Source: Streptomyces dangxiongensis (GTDB taxonomy: Bacteria > Actinomycetota > Actinomycetes > Streptomycetales > Streptomycetaceae). From it: a DNA stretch of 64,000 nucleotides. Every line of letters starts with the position of its first letter. The stretch's first letter is position 1. Position numbers and translations under genes: made by a program. Of this stretch, positions 1 to 9,506 are shown piece after piece. The stretch is taken from assembly GCF_003675325.1 (NCBI RefSeq), contig NZ_CP033073.1, forward strand, positions 2,976,001 through 3,040,000, given 5' to 3'. The notes beneath the pieces are model-generated. The model saw nothing but the letters and a program-made list of their open reading frames with translations. It was not told the origin of the DNA and searched no databases.

Positions 1-601
1 TGCACGGCCACGGCACGTCCTCCTGGCCCTCCTCCAGGGGGGCGCCGAGGGTGTGGACGGCGCGCACGAAGAAGCCCTCGTCGCCCAGCTCGTCCAGGAC
101 GGCCCGGCCCATGCGGGTCATCGTGCGCATGGAGACGGCGACGTAGGCGGAGTCGGTGATCTCCACGCCGATCGCGGACAGCGGGGAGCCGAGGGGGCCC
201 ATGCAGAAGGGCACGACGTACATGGTGCGGCCGCGCATGGAGCCGCGGAACAGGCCCTGCTCGCCGGCGAAGATCTCCCGCATCTCGGCGGGGGCCTTCC
301 AGTGGTTGGTCGGGCCCGCGTCCTGCTCCTCCTCGGAGCAGATGAAGGTGCGGTCCTCCACGCGCGCGACGTCCGTCGGGTCGGAGGCGGCGTAGTAGGA
401 GTGGGGGCGCTTGACCGGGTCCAGCTTCCGGAACGTGCCCTTCGCTACCAGTTCCTCGCACAGCCGCTCGTACTCGGCCTCGGAGCCGTCGCACCAGACC
501 ACACTGTCCGGCTGCGTCAGTTCGGCGATCTCGTTGACCCACGAGATCAGTTCCTGGTGGTGGGTGGGGACGACGGTGGGAGCCGCGATGTCGCGCGCCA
601 C
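1..601 (-). CDS. pckG: Phosphoenolpyruvate carboxykinase (GTP), N-terminal part, cut by window edge
   Basis: The enzyme interconverts oxaloacetate and phosphoenolpyruvate with GTP, at the branch between the TCA cycle and gluconeogenesis. About 200 N-terminal residues are visible; the gene runs off the left edge. The translation shows the GTP-type PEPCK landmarks [31 protein letters not shown] and [14 protein letters not shown]. The start is a GTG at 599-601 preceded by AGGAG at good spacing (GTG-GCG-CGC-GAC). The 270 bases upstream, up to the divergent gene at 873, hold no further gene. The family call is secure; nucleotide specificity is inferred from these motifs, since the catalytic core lies outside the window. 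Confidence 0.93.
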   Translation of the reverse strand, partial: MARDIAAPTVVPTHHQELISWVNEIAELTQPDSVVWCDGSEAEYERLCEELVAKGTFRKLDPVKRPHSYYAASDPTDVARVEDRTFICSEEEQDAGPTNHWKAPAEMREIFAGEQGLFRGSMRGRTMYVVPFCMGPLGSPLSAIGVEITDSAYVAVSMRTMTRMGRAVLDELGDEGFFVRAVHTLGAPLEEGQEDVPWPC

Positions 602-872
602 GATTGCTCCTAAATGAGGGATTTTTGTGTTGTTCGCCCCGTGGGGGCCGCGGCCCGGATGCTTCGTAGCCCGCTCATCCGGTGCCGACCGCACTCATTT
701 GATCATCCGAGTTTAGTGCCCATCTGTCCAGAGGGCATCACAGGTGAGCAGCGTGAGGAATCCCACGGTTACCGCGATTCTTTGCGTCCGCGTTGGGTTC
801 AACTGAAGGACTTTTTGCCTCGGCGCCTTCGAAGGGCAGCACTGATGGGCGATTTCCGGTGGCCTGGGTACC

Positions 873-1595
873 ATGCGGTCCATGACTGCGTCCGTCCCCG
901 ACACGCCCACGGACACGCCGGCCGCCGGCCGCGGTCCCGTCGAACTCTCCCTGCCGCACCCGGTCAAGCCCCGGCTCCGCGGCTGGCTCCACCTGGGCAT
1001 GTTTCCGGCCGTACTCATCGCGGGACTCGTGCTCACCGCCGGCGCCCACTCCTCCAGGGGCCGCGTCGCCTGCGGGATCTACGTCCTCACGGCCTGCCTG
1101 CTCTTCGGCGTCAGCGCGCTGTACCACCGGGGCGACTGGAGCCCCCGGATGGACCGCGTCCTGCGCCGCCTCGACCACGCCAACATCTTCCTGATCATCG
1201 CGGGCACCTACACCCCGCTGACCCTGCTGCTCCTGCCCGGCACCAAGGGCCGGTGGCTGCTGTGGGGGATCTGGGGCGCCGCGGCGGCCGGCATCGCCTT
1301 CCGCGTCTTCTGGGTCGGCGCCCCGCGCTGGCTCTACACGCCCTGCTACATCGCGATGGGCTGGGCGGCCGTCTTCTTCCTGCCCGACTTCGCGCGCACC
1401 GGCGGCATCGCCGTCCTGGTCCTGGTGGTCGTCGGCGGGCTGCTCTACAGCGCCGGCGGCGTGGTCTACGGCATCAAGCGGCCGAACCCGTCACCGCGCT
1501 GGTTCGGCTTCCACGAGGTCTTCCATTCCCTCACCCTCGCCGCGTTCGTCGTCCACTACGTCGGCATCTCGCTGGTGGCCTACCAGCACGCCTGA
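873..1595 (+). CDS. trhA: TrhA / hemolysin III family membrane protein
   Basis: A 240-residue membrane protein of the PAQR-related hemolysin III (TrhA) family, with about seven hydrophobic segments. Conserved metal-site features are visible: SALYHRGDW near residue 85, DHANIFLIIAGTYTP after it, and a C-terminal FHEVFHS motif whose histidines complete the site. Bacterial members are linked to membrane homeostasis; the haemolysin name is historical. An internal ATG at 882 is an equally plausible start because neither has a clear ribosome binding site. It is followed in the same direction by a TetR regulator, but the gap is too wide to claim an operon. Confidence 0.85.
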   Translation: MRSMTASVPDTPTDTPAAGRGPVELSLPHPVKPRLRGWLHLGMFPAVLIAGLVLTAGAHSSRGRVACGIYVLTACLLFGVSALYHRGDWSPRMDRVLRRLDHANIFLIIAGTYTPLTLLLLPGTKGRWLLWGIWGAAAAGIAFRVFWVGAPRWLYTPCYIAMGWAAVFFLPDFARTGGIAVLVLVVVGGLLYSAGGVVYGIKRPNPSPRWFGFHEVFHSLTLAAFVVHYVGISLVAYQHA

Positions 1596-1725
1596 CCCCG
1601 TCCGTCCCGCACCCGGCACGGCCACGGCTCCCCCCGGCCGTGGCCGTTTCCCGTCCCCCGGTGGCGCCGTGCCCGGCCCGCGCGGCTGCCCCGGCCGTGG
1701 CCGCCGCCACGGCGGATGCCCGACA

Positions 1726-2379
1726 ATGACGGGCATGACGGCCGCACCCCCGCCCACCGCCTCCACCCCCGACGGGCGCCGCCCCGGCCTGCGCGAACGC
1801 AAGAAGACCAAGACCCGGGAGGCGATCCGCGCGGCCACGTACACGCTGATCGAGGAGCAGGGCTGGGAGGCCACGACGATCGACCGGATCGCCGCCCGGG
1901 CCGAGGTGTCGCCGTCGACGGTCCTCAGGTACTTCCCGGCCAAGGAGGACATCGTCGTCACCGACGCGTCCGACGCGTACGACGCGCTCCTCCTGGCCGA
2001 GATCCGGCGGCGGCCCCCGGCGGAGCCCTGGCCGGACACCGTCCGCCACGTCCTGCGCCAGGCCGTCCTGCGGGGAGCCGAGGAGGACGCCCGCACCTGC
2101 CGACTGCGGACGCGGCTGATGGTCCAGGTCCCGGCGGTCCGCTCCCGCATGCGCGAGAGCATGGCGGGCACCGGCCGCATGCTCTGCCGGGCCATCGGCG
2201 AGCGCACCGGCCGCGACCCGGACGGCCTGGAGGTCCGCGTCCACGCCATGGCCCTGGTCGGCGGCCTGATGGAGACCTCGCTGTACTGGGCGGAGAAGGG
2301 CCACCGGGACGACCTCGCGTCCCTGGCCGACCGCGCCCTGGACGTCCTGGCGCACGGCCTGACCGGGGAGAACGGCTGA
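1726..2379 (+). CDS. TetR family transcriptional regulator
   Basis: A 217-residue regulator. Residues about 20-70 form a TetR-type helix-turn-helix (TREAIRAATYTLIEEQGW ... IDRIAARAEVSPSTVLRYF), followed by a divergent all-helical ligand domain. The reading frame is open further upstream (to 1669), but that stretch is low complexity and the ATG at 1726, followed by MTGMTAAPPP, is the more likely start. The ligand and targets are not evident. The neighbours are a TrhA membrane protein upstream and a broken Mut7-C gene downstream, so either could be a target, but I see no clear operator palindrome here. Confidence 0.85.
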   Translation: MTGMTAAPPPTASTPDGRRPGLRERKKTKTREAIRAATYTLIEEQGWEATTIDRIAARAEVSPSTVLRYFPAKEDIVVTDASDAYDALLLAEIRRRPPAEPWPDTVRHVLRQAVLRGAEEDARTCRLRTRLMVQVPAVRSRMRESMAGTGRMLCRAIGERTGRDPDGLEVRVHAMALVGGLMETSLYWAEKGHRDDLASLADRALDVLAHGLTGENG

Positions 2380-2412
2380 GGCGCGGACGGCGGCCCGTGC
2401 GATCCTGACAGG

Positions 2413-3146
2413 GTGAACGGACCCGGGATCCACGTCGAGATCGCCCCCGCACTCCGGCTGTTCGTGCCGCCCGCCCGGCGCGCCGGCGCCACGGCCCTGG
2501 CCACGGACGGCGTCTCGACCCTCGGCCACGTCGTGGAGTCCCTCGGGGTGCCGCTGACCGAGGTCGGCGCGCTGGTCGTGGACGGCCGCGAGGTCGCCCG
2601 GTCCCACATCCCCGGCGGCGGGCGAGACCGTGCGGGTCCAGGACGTGGCACGCCCCCAGCGGGTCCCCGGCGCGCCCCTCCGCTTCCTCCTCGACGTCCA
2701 TCTCGGCACCCTGGCCCGCCGGCTGCGGCTGCTCGGCGTGGACACGGCGTACGAGTCGACGGACATCGGCGATCCGGCGCTAGCCGCCCGCTCGGCGGCC
2801 GAGAAGCGGGTCCTGCTGAGCCGTGACCGGGGGCTGCTGCGCCGCCGCGAACTGTGGGCCGGCGCCTTCGTCCGCAGCACCCCGGCCCGACGACCAGTTG
2901 CATGACGTCCTGGACCGCTTCGCCCCCGCCCTCAGCCCCTGGACCCGCTGCACCGCCTGCAACGGCCTGCTGAGGGAGGCCACCAGGGAGGAGGTCGCCG
3001 GCCAGCTCGAGGACGGCACCCAGCGGTCGTACGACGTCTTCGCCCGGTGCGCCGACTGCGGCCGGGCCTACTGGAAGGGCGCCCACCACGAACAGTTGGA
3101 GGCGGTCGTGGAGCGGGCGTTGAACATGCGTACCCGGAACGGCTGA
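2413..3146 (+). pseudogene. Mut7-C RNase-like protein with ubiquitin-like N-terminus, two frameshifts as given
   Basis: The protein is spread over three frames. Frame 1 (GTG at 2413) encodes a ubiquitin/MoaD-like domain ending HIPGGG. Frame 2 encodes VRVQDVARPQ to GAFVRST, the PIN-like core with LDVHLGTLARRLRLLG and LSRDRGLL. Frame 3 encodes RPDDQLHDVLDRF to the stop, with a zinc ribbon of two Cys pairs (CTAC and CADC). Removing one G from GGG at 2620-2622 and one C from CCCC at 2880-2883 restores a continuous protein of about 244 residues. Both lesions sit in short G/C runs, and all three parts keep normal Streptomyces codon use, so sequencing error is more likely than decay. Function: Mut7-C domains are predicted RNases. 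Confidence 0.8.
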
Positions 3147-3186
3147 GGTCGCCGGCCCGGCCCGGCGGTGCCGAGCGGGCGGTGGT

Positions 3187-5220
3187 TCAGGGGGTGGTCA
3201 GCCGTGTCTCCAGGGCCGCCGGGTCCGTCACCGGCAGGTCGCAGACGAAGCCCCGGCAGACGTACGCGGTCGGTTCTCCGTCGATGAGGACGCGGTCGGC
3301 GAGGAGCGGGAACTCGTCGCCGTCCGGGACGCCACGGGCGATCACGGCACCCGGAGCGGACGCCAGGAGAGCCGTACGGTGCAGGGCGGTCGTCCGCTCG
3401 TCGTCCCGGGCCGGTCCGACGACGGCCACCTCGCGCGGCCCGTCGAGCAGCGCCTCGGCGACGGCGAGCCCCCACCCGATGAACCGGGGCACCCGCGGCC
3501 CGAGCGTCTTCACCACCCCCAACGCCCTTTCGGCGCCGGTGCGATGGGCCTCGGAGCCGGTGTGGGCGGCGTACCCGAGCAGCGCGCCGGCCGCGGCGGT
3601 CCAGCCGGAGGGGGTGGCGTTGTCCGTGGGGTCCTGGGGCCGGCGGATGAGCTGCTCGGCGTCGGCGGCGGTGTCGTACAGGGCGCCGGTCTCCGGGTCG
3701 GTGAACCGGGTCAGCACCTGGTCGAGGAGGAGCCCGGCGAAGTCCAGCCAGACGCCCTCGCCGGTGACGGAGGCCAGCGTGAGGAAGCCCTCGACGACGT
3801 CGGCGTAGTCCTCCAGCACACCCGCGTTCGGGCCGACGCGGCCGTCCTTGCTGGTGCGGGCGAGGCGGGCGTGTTCGTCCAGGTGGACGCGGACGAGCAG
3901 GTCGGCGGCGCCGAGGGCGGCCTCGGTCAGGTCGGGCCGGCCGAAGTAGGCGCCGGTCTCGGCGAGGGCGGCGACGGCGAGCCCGTTCCAGGCGGCGACG
4001 ACCTTGTCGTCCCGGCCGGGGGCGGGCCGCCGCGCGCGCTCGGCGAGCAGCCGGCTCCGCACGGACGCGATCCGCCCGGCGTCGGCGACGTCCTCCGTCC
4101 GCGGGAGCTGGAGCACGGACCGGCCGTGCTCGAACGTGCCCTCGTCGGTCACGCCGAAGTACCGGACGGCGAGGCCGGCGTCGTCGTCACCGAGCACCCG
4201 GCGCAGCTCTTCGGGCGTCCAGACGTAGTACGCCCCCTCCACGTGCCGCCCGCTGCCGTCGTCGCTGTCGGCGTCGAGGGCGGAGGCGAACCCGCCCTCG
4301 GTCGTGCGCAGCTCGCGGACCATGAAATCGGCGGTCTCCAGCGCGACCCGCCGGGCCAGCTCCGACCCGGTGGCCCGCCACAGGTGGGCGTACACCCGGC
4401 AGAGCAGGGCGTTGTCGTAGAGCATCTTCTCGAAGTGCGGCACGACCCAGTCGCGGTCGACGGAGTAGCGGGCGAACCCGCCGGCGAGCTGGTCGTAGAT
4501 GCCGCCGCGCGCCATCCGCTCGCACGTGTCCCGCGCCATCTGGAGGGCGCCCTCGGCGCCGGTCCGGGCGTGGTGCCGCAGCAGGAACTCCAGCACCATG
4601 GACGGCGGGAACTTGGGCGCGCCGCCGAATCCACCGCGCTGCGGGTCGTACTCGCGGGTGAGCCCGAGGAGGGCCTGCGCCTGCTCCTGCTCGCCGGGCA
4701 CGCGGTCGCCCTGGTGGCTGATCTCCCGCTGGGCGAGGTCGCGGACGATCTTCCCGGCGACCTCGGTGACCTCGTCGTGGCGGGTGGTCCAGGCCTGCTG
4801 GACGCCCTCCAGCACCTGCCGGAAGGAGGGCATGCCGTGCCGGGGGGCGGGCGGGAAGTAGGTGCCGAAGTAGAAGGGTTCGGCGTCCGGGGTGAGGAAC
4901 ACGGTCATGGGCCAGCCGCCCTGTCCGGTGGCCGCCTGGACGGCCTCCATGTAGACGGCGTCCACGTCCGGGCGTTCCTCCCGGTCGACCTTGACGCTGA
5001 CGAAGTGCTCGTTCAGGTAGTCGGCGGTGGCCCGGTCCTCGAAGGACTCGTGCGCCATGACGTGACACCAGTGGCACGCGGAGTATCCGACCGACAGCAG
5101 AACGGGCACACCACGCCGCCGCGCTTCCTCGAAAGCCTCCGGTGTCCAGGGCCACCAGTCGACCGGATTGTCAGCGTGCTGAAGCAGATACGGCGAGGTC
5201 ACACCAGCCAACCGGTTCAT
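3187..5220 (-). CDS. DUF255 / YyaL-type thioredoxin-domain protein
   Basis: A 677-residue protein of the DUF255 (YyaL, spermatogenesis-associated protein 20) family. It opens with the signature [21 protein letters not shown], then a thioredoxin-like fold carrying SACHWCHVM, with the Cys pair at residues 49 and 52. A long (alpha/alpha)-barrel-like region resembling N-acylglucosamine epimerases/glycosidases follows (for example [14 protein letters not shown] motif [11 protein letters not shown]). Length and motif order are normal for the family. The reaction is unknown; a redox or sugar-related role is only inferred from the folds. It stands alone, convergent with the Mut7-C gene, 40 bases away. 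Confidence 0.9.
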   Translation of the reverse strand: MNRLAGVTSPYLLQHADNPVDWWPWTPEAFEEARRRGVPVLLSVGYSACHWCHVMAHESFEDRATADYLNEHFVSVKVDREERPDVDAVYMEAVQAATGQGGWPMTVFLTPDAEPFYFGTYFPPAPRHGMPSFRQVLEGVQQAWTTRHDEVTEVAGKIVRDLAQREISHQGDRVPGEQEQAQALLGLTREYDPQRGGFGGAPKFPPSMVLEFLLRHHARTGAEGALQMARDTCERMARGGIYDQLAGGFARYSVDRDWVVPHFEKMLYDNALLCRVYAHLWRATGSELARRVALETADFMVRELRTTEGGFASALDADSDDGSGRHVEGAYYVWTPEELRRVLGDDDAGLAVRYFGVTDEGTFEHGRSVLQLPRTEDVADAGRIASVRSRLLAERARRPAPGRDDKVVAAWNGLAVAALAETGAYFGRPDLTEAALGAADLLVRVHLDEHARLARTSKDGRVGPNAGVLEDYADVVEGFLTLASVTGEGVWLDFAGLLLDQVLTRFTDPETGALYDTAADAEQLIRRPQDPTDNATPSGWTAAAGALLGYAAHTGSEAHRTGAERALGVVKTLGPRVPRFIGWGLAVAEALLDGPREVAVVGPARDDERTTALHRTALLASAPGAVIARGVPDGDEFPLLADRVLIDGEPTAYVCRGFVCDLPVTDPAALETRLTTP

Positions 5221-5400
5221 ACGATCCAGCCTCTCACAACGCCCGACCCCGTCGGCGGAGCCCGCCCCAGGCCCCGGGGTTGCGCGCGAACGGGCGGAAC
5301 AGGCCGGTGCCGACCTCTCCGGGCGCTTTTCCGCACCGGGCGCCCCGGTACCCGGGAAAACAGGCTGGATCTGTCGAGGCTCCTCGCAGGAGGTACATCA

Positions 5401-5575
5401 TGACCGCCGAGATGGTGGCGCCCGCGTGGATGCGTACGCAGGTCAGCGCGGAGCAGTACGACTCCTGGCCAACGCCCGGGACGCCGCCGCAGGCCCTCTC
5501 GATCCCGCCACCAGGGCGTACCGGGACGGCGAGGTGTTCACCGGCGTGATCAAGGCTGCCGCACCCTTCTGCGTC
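5401..5575 (+). pseudogene. Remnant of a Uma2-family (DUF820) endonuclease-like gene
   Basis: A near-perfect ribosome binding site (AGGAGG, six bases before ATG at 5401) leads into MTAEMVAPAWMRTQVSAEQY-DSW, a typical start of streptomycete Uma2 proteins. After DSW the similarity jumps to another frame, LANARDAAAGP, and then directly to LDPATRAYRDGEVFTGV, which resembles a middle and a C-terminal piece of the same family. A normal Uma2 protein is about 190 residues, so more than half is gone in at least two deletions. As read, translation from the intact start would stop after 49 residues at 5547-5549. The family assignment rests on remembered sequence patterns. Confidence 0.6.
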
Positions 5576-5674
5576 GCACGCCGGACGCGGTCCGCCGTGC
5601 GCGCATGGCGCCGGACCGCCACGCCCGCTCGGTGAGGGAGGGGATGGCGGTGCCGGCGGGGCGGTGGCCCCGGG

Positions 5675-5923
5675 TCAGCCCTGCCGGGCCGGGGAGTCGG
5701 CCTGCTGTCCGGCCTTGTCCGCGTCGGCGTCCGGGGACTCCTGGAAGTCGACCTTCCGCATGTGCTTGCTCATCGACTTCATCAGACCCCACACGGCCAG
5801 GGCCATCACCGCGAAGACGATGAAGCCGAGGACACCGGGGGTGACCTTGTTCTCGTCCACCTCCTTGGCGAGGGGGACGAGGTGCGTCACTGCCAGGCTC
5901 ACGCTTGCGCTCATGTCAGGCAT
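5675..5923 (-). CDS. Small single-pass membrane protein downstream of mca
   Basis: An 82-residue protein with one central transmembrane segment (GVLGFIVFAVMALAVWGLM, about residues 30-48), a basic stretch after it (KSMSKHMRK) and an acidic hydrophilic tail. It has no domain I recognise. Its first ATG overlaps the last 8 bases of mca; an internal ATG at 5914 (MSASVSL) is the alternative start and gives a 79-residue product. The overlap implies translational coupling to mca, so it is probably a conserved operon partner. Confidence 0.75.
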   Translation of the reverse strand: MPDMSASVSLAVTHLVPLAKEVDENKVTPGVLGFIVFAVMALAVWGLMKSMSKHMRKVDFQESPDADADKAGQQADSPARQG

Positions 5924-6797
5924 TGTCCCGGACGCCCGCGAAGAGGTCGTCCTCGGGGAGGGAGGTGTCGACGAGGGACTTCGCCAGTTCGTACTCCTCG
6001 GTCGGCCAGACCTCCTTCTGGAGGTCCAGCGGCACCTTGAACCAGCCGCCGTCCGGGTCGATCTGCGTGGCGTGGGCGATCAGCGCCTTGTCGCGGATCT
6101 CGAAGAAGTCCGCGCAGGGCACGTGGGTGGTCAGCGTGCGCTCGGTGCGCACCATCTCGTTCCACCGCTTGAGCCACTCCCCGTACGGCGACTCCAGGCC
6201 GCGGTCGAGCATCGCCTGGTGCAGCGCCTCGGTGCGGGGGCGGTTGAAGCCCTGGTTGTAGTAGAGCTTCAGCGGCTGGTAGGCGGGGCCGAACTCGGAT
6301 TCGGGGTACTTCTCGGAGTCCGCCGCGCCCTCGAACGCCACCATGGAGATCTTGTGGGTCATGATGTGGTCGGGGTGCGGGTAGCCGCCGTTCTCGTCGT
6401 AGGTGGTGATCACCTGCGGACGGAAGGAGCGGATGCTGCGCACCAGTTCCCCGGCGGCCTTGTCGATGTCCTCCAGGGCGAAGCAGCCCTCGGGCAGCGG
6501 CGGCAGCGGGTCGCCCTCGGGCAGCCCGGAGTCGACGAAGCCGAGCCACTCCTGCCGGACGCCCAGGATCTCGCGGGCCTCGTCCATCTCCTTGCGGCGG
6601 ACCTCGTGGATGTTCTCCTCGATGTACCGGTCACCCTGGAGTTTCGGATTGAGGATGGACCCGCGCTCCCCGCCGGTGCAGGTCACCACCAGCACGTCCA
6701 CCCCCTCGGACACGTACTTCGCCATGGTGGCCGCGCCCTTGCTCGACTCGTCGTCGGGGTGCGCGTGAACGGCCATCAGTCGCAGCTCGTCAGTCAA
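5916..6797 (-). CDS. mca: Mycothiol S-conjugate amidase
   Basis: Mca cleaves mycothiol conjugates of electrophiles and drugs, releasing a mercapturic acid for export and glucosaminyl-inositol for mycothiol resynthesis. The 293-residue protein has the LmbE/PIG-L zinc motif HAHPDDESSKG near residue 11 (AHPDDE) and the later motif PHPDHI, both typical of Mca/MshB. The start is a TTG (TTG-ACT-GAC-GAG) with GAGG upstream; no ATG or GTG fits better. Length agrees with Mca. It overlaps the small membrane protein gene downstream by 8 bases. Mycothiol metabolism itself marks the host as an actinobacterium. Confidence 0.94.
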   Translation of the reverse strand: MTDELRLMAVHAHPDDESSKGAATMAKYVSEGVDVLVVTCTGGERGSILNPKLQGDRYIEENIHEVRRKEMDEAREILGVRQEWLGFVDSGLPEGDPLPPLPEGCFALEDIDKAAGELVRSIRSFRPQVITTYDENGGYPHPDHIMTHKISMVAFEGAADSEKYPESEFGPAYQPLKLYYNQGFNRPRTEALHQAMLDRGLESPYGEWLKRWNEMVRTERTLTTHVPCADFFEIRDKALIAHATQIDPDGGWFKVPLDLQKEVWPTEEYELAKSLVDTSLPEDDLFAGVRDNA

Positions 6798-6898
6798 GAC
6801 TCAATCCTCGGTCAGTCGGCGCCCCGTGTCTTCGGCGCGATCGGCGGCTTCTATAGTGACGGAATCGGGGGGCGAATAATTCCGCGGAGAGGACGATC

Positions 6899-7297
6899 AT
6901 GAGTACGGCGAGCGCGCGGCTGCCCGAGGGCCGCTACGGCCGTTCCTCGGACGAGCGCGCCGACCGCAAGCTCAGGATCGCCGCGACGGTGCTGGGCGCG
7001 GCCCTGCTCGCCCTGGTCGGCTACTTCGCCTACCACTACGTCGCGCAGAACGAGATCAGCGGCCAGGTGATCACTTTCAAGGCGTCCGACGACGCCGTGC
7101 GGGTGCATCTGGAGGTGCGCAAGGACGCCGGCGCCTCGGGCTACTGCACCGTGCGCTCCCAGTCGGCCGACGGCGCCGAGGTCGGCCGGGCCGACTTCCG
7201 CTTCTCCGGGTCCGCCACGCGGATCGACAAGGCCGTCACCCTGCGTACGACGGCCCGGGGGACGACGGCCGAGCTGCTGGGCTGCCACACCGGCTGA
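6899..7297 (+). CDS. DUF4307 membrane protein
   Basis: A 132-residue protein with a short cytoplasmic N-terminus (LPEGRYGRSSDERADRKLR), one transmembrane helix at about residues 28-48 (IAATVLGAALLALVGYFAYHYV) and an extracytoplasmic beta-rich domain containing two cysteines that could pair (GYCTVRSQ and LLGCHTG). This is the DUF4307 arrangement, conserved next to mca and greA in many actinobacteria. Function is unknown. It diverges from mca, with the shared 100-base promoter region between them containing an A/T-rich stretch (TATAGT at about 6853) that could be a -10 element. Confidence 0.85.
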   Translation: MSTASARLPEGRYGRSSDERADRKLRIAATVLGAALLALVGYFAYHYVAQNEISGQVITFKASDDAVRVHLEVRKDAGASGYCTVRSQSADGAEVGRADFRFSGSATRIDKAVTLRTTARGTTAELLGCHTG

Positions 7298-7333
7298 GGA
7301 CGGGCGGACACTCCCCGAATCACCCGGGACGCG

Positions 7334-7370
7334 TGGTCCCCGACCTGCGATGCCTGGTCTCCGACCTGCG
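7334..7370. repeat. Pair of 16-bp direct repeats upstream of greA
   Basis: TGGTCCCCGACCTGCG (7334-7349) is repeated with one mismatch at 7355-7370, a 21-bp offset, equal to two helical turns. It lies about 140 bases before greA. A possible -10 hexamer TAGGCT follows at 7421-7426. It may be a regulator site; no binding protein is suggested by the sequence. Confidence 0.4.
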
Positions 7371-7507
7371 CTGATGTGATTCTGATGGCTTATGTCCTCC
7401 CCCTTTCGCCCATGAATTGTTAGGCTCGTGGTTTCGCCCATCCAAGAAGGAACATTCTTCTGGGTAGGGCGATGCTTTGTATTCCCTGTACCGACGAGGA
7501 GCACCCC

Positions 7508-8005
7508 GTGACCCAGACCAGCGAGAACGTCACCTGGCTGACCCAGGAGGCGTACAACAAGCTCAGGGACGAGCTTGAGTACCTTACTGGTCCTGCGCGC
7601 ACGGAGATCGCCGCCAAGATCGCGGCCGCGCGCGAGGAGGGCGACCTGCGTGAGAACGGCGGGTACCACGCCGCCAAGGAGGAGCAGGGCAAGCAGGAAC
7701 TGCGGGTACGCCAGCTTACCCAGCTCCTGGAGAACGCCAAGGTCGGCGAGGCACCGGCCGCGGACGGCGTCGTCGCGCCGGGCATGGTCGTCACGATCGC
7801 CTTCGACGGTGACGAGGACGACACGCTGACGTTCCTGCTCGCCTCGCGCGAGTACGCCAGCTCGGACATCGAGACGTACTCCCCGCAGTCCCCGCTCGGT
7901 TCCGGCGTCACCGGCCACTCGGTCGGCGAGGACGCGGAGTACGAGCTGCCGAACGGCAAGAAGGCCTCGGTGCGGATCCTGAAGGCCGAGCCGTACACGG
8001 GCTGA
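7508..8005 (+). CDS. greA: Transcription elongation factor GreA
   Basis: GreA enters the RNA polymerase secondary channel and stimulates transcript cleavage, rescuing backtracked complexes. The 165-residue product has the coiled-coil N-terminus with the acidic tip motif GDLRENGGYHAAKEEQ and the C-terminal FKBP-like domain (SPLGSGVTGHSVGEDAEYELPNGKKASVRI). GTG at 7508 is chosen because GAGGAG lies just upstream; the frame is open further but without similarity. A strong hairpin follows at 8029-8061, so it is probably a single-gene transcript. Confidence 0.95.
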   Translation: MTQTSENVTWLTQEAYNKLRDELEYLTGPARTEIAAKIAAAREEGDLRENGGYHAAKEEQGKQELRVRQLTQLLENAKVGEAPAADGVVAPGMVVTIAFDGDEDDTLTFLLASREYASSDIETYSPQSPLGSGVTGHSVGEDAEYELPNGKKASVRILKAEPYTG

Positions 8006-8028
8006 TCCCGGCCCCCGGCCCGCTTCGA

Positions 8029-8061
8029 GCCCCCGGCACCCCCAGCGGGAGCGCCGGGGGC
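8029..8061 (+). terminator. greA terminator hairpin
   Basis: GCCCCCGGC (8029-8037) pairs perfectly with GCCGGGGGC (8053-8061) around a 15-base loop, 24 bases after the greA stop. There is only a weak T tract, as is usual in Streptomyces. Confidence 0.65.
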
Positions 8062-8151
8062 TTCGCCGTACCCGTCCGTCCCCTCGCGGTGCCGCGTGAC
8101 CGCCCCCGCGCCGTGACCGCCCGCCCGGTGGGGCGACGAGCGCGCCCGTGG

Positions 8152-9361
8152 TCAGCCGATGACCGTGTAGCCCGCGTTCCGCAGCGTCTGGCCGACCTCG
8201 GCGCAGTGCATCGGGCCCTTCGTCTCCAGGTGCAGCTCGACCTCCGCCTCGGCGAGCCCGAGCCGCGGGTCGGTGCGGACGTGACTCACGTCGAGGACGT
8301 TGGCGTCGGCCGCCGACAGCACCCCGAGGAGGGTGGCGAGGGCACCCGGCCGGTCCGTCAGCCGCAGCCGCACGGCCAGGTACCGGCCCTGCGCGGCCAT
8401 GCCGTGCCGCAGCACCCGCTGCATCAGCACCGGGTCGACGTTCCCCCCGGAGAGCACCGCGACGACCGGCCCCTCGAAGGCGTGCGGCGCGGACAGCAGC
8501 GCGGCGACCGGGCTCGCCCCGGCCGGCTCCACGACCAGCTTGGCCCGCTCCAGGCACAGCAGCAGCGCGGCCGACAACTGGTCCTCGCTGACCGTGCGCA
8601 CCTCGTCGACCAGGTCCTCGACGATCCCGAACGGCACCGCGCCCGGCCGGCCCACCTTGATGCCGTCGGCCATCGTCACCGGACTGCGCAGCGACACCGG
8701 ACGGCCCGCGGCCAGCGAGGGCGGGTAGCACGCCCACGATCCGGACCTCCGGCCGCAGCGCCTTCACCGCCACCGCGATCCCGGCGGCGAGCCCACCGCC
8801 GCCGACACCGACGACGATCGTGCGCACCTCGGGGCACTGTGCCAGGATCTCCAGACCGACCGTGCCCTGCCCGGCTATCACGTCCGGGTGGTCGAAGGGG
8901 TGGATGAACACCGCGCCCGTCCCGGCCGCGTACTCCTCGGCGGCGGCCAGCGTCTCGTCGACCACCTGGCCGTGCAGGCGCACCTCGGCGCCGTACTCCC
9001 GGGTCGCGCTGATCTTCGGCAGCGGCGCGCCCTGCGGCATGAACACCGTCGCGGGCACGCCCAGCAGCGCGGAGGCCAGCGCCACGCCCTGCGCGTGGTT
9101 TCCCGCGCTCGCCGCCACCACGCCGGCCGCCCGCTCCTCGGGCAGCAGCCCGGCGATCCGCACGTAGGCACCGCGCAGCTTGAACGAGCCGGTGCGCTGG
9201 AGGTTCTCGCACTTGAGGTGAACCGGCGCGCCGACCAGCTTGGACAGGTGCCGACTGCCCTCCATCGCCGTCACGCGCGCCACGCCCGAGAGCATCTTCT
9301 GGGCACCGCGTACGTCGTCCAGGGTGACGGAGCGCAAGGTGCCGGCCGTGCCGTAGCTCAT
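8152..9361 (-). pseudogene. ilvA: Threonine ammonia-lyase (threonine dehydratase), frame broken near 8730
   Basis: A PLP enzyme deaminating threonine to 2-oxobutyrate, with a C-terminal ACT domain (DRPGALATLLGVLS). The N-terminal part starts at ATG 9361 after GGAG and contains the PLP lysine motif TGSFKLRGAY and the phosphate loop VGVGGGGLAAG. It reads well to VRIVGV at about 8740; the similarity then continues in another frame from YPPSLAAGRPVSLRSPV to the stop at 8152. About seven residues that normally follow VGV (a QAEGAAA-like stretch) are missing, so this is a deletion not divisible by three, not a one-base slip in a run. As given, the product would lack its ACT domain. The catabolic/biosynthetic class cannot be settled. 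Confidence 0.85.
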
Positions 9362-9506
9362 GACTCCAGCATCGCAGTTCACGTGTGCGCACGACGGGTG
9401 TGACCAAGCTGCGAGACCGGGTTCGCGCAGCGCCGGTACGGCCCGGCGCCGGGCCGCGTACCCTGTCCCCCAACCCAGCAGCCCTTCATGAAGCGAGCCT
9501 CCGTCC

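Noticed and set aside
3379..5403. 674-codon open frame antisense to the DUF255 gene
   Set aside because: No domain and composition follows from the opposite strand; the DUF255 protein has clear motifs.
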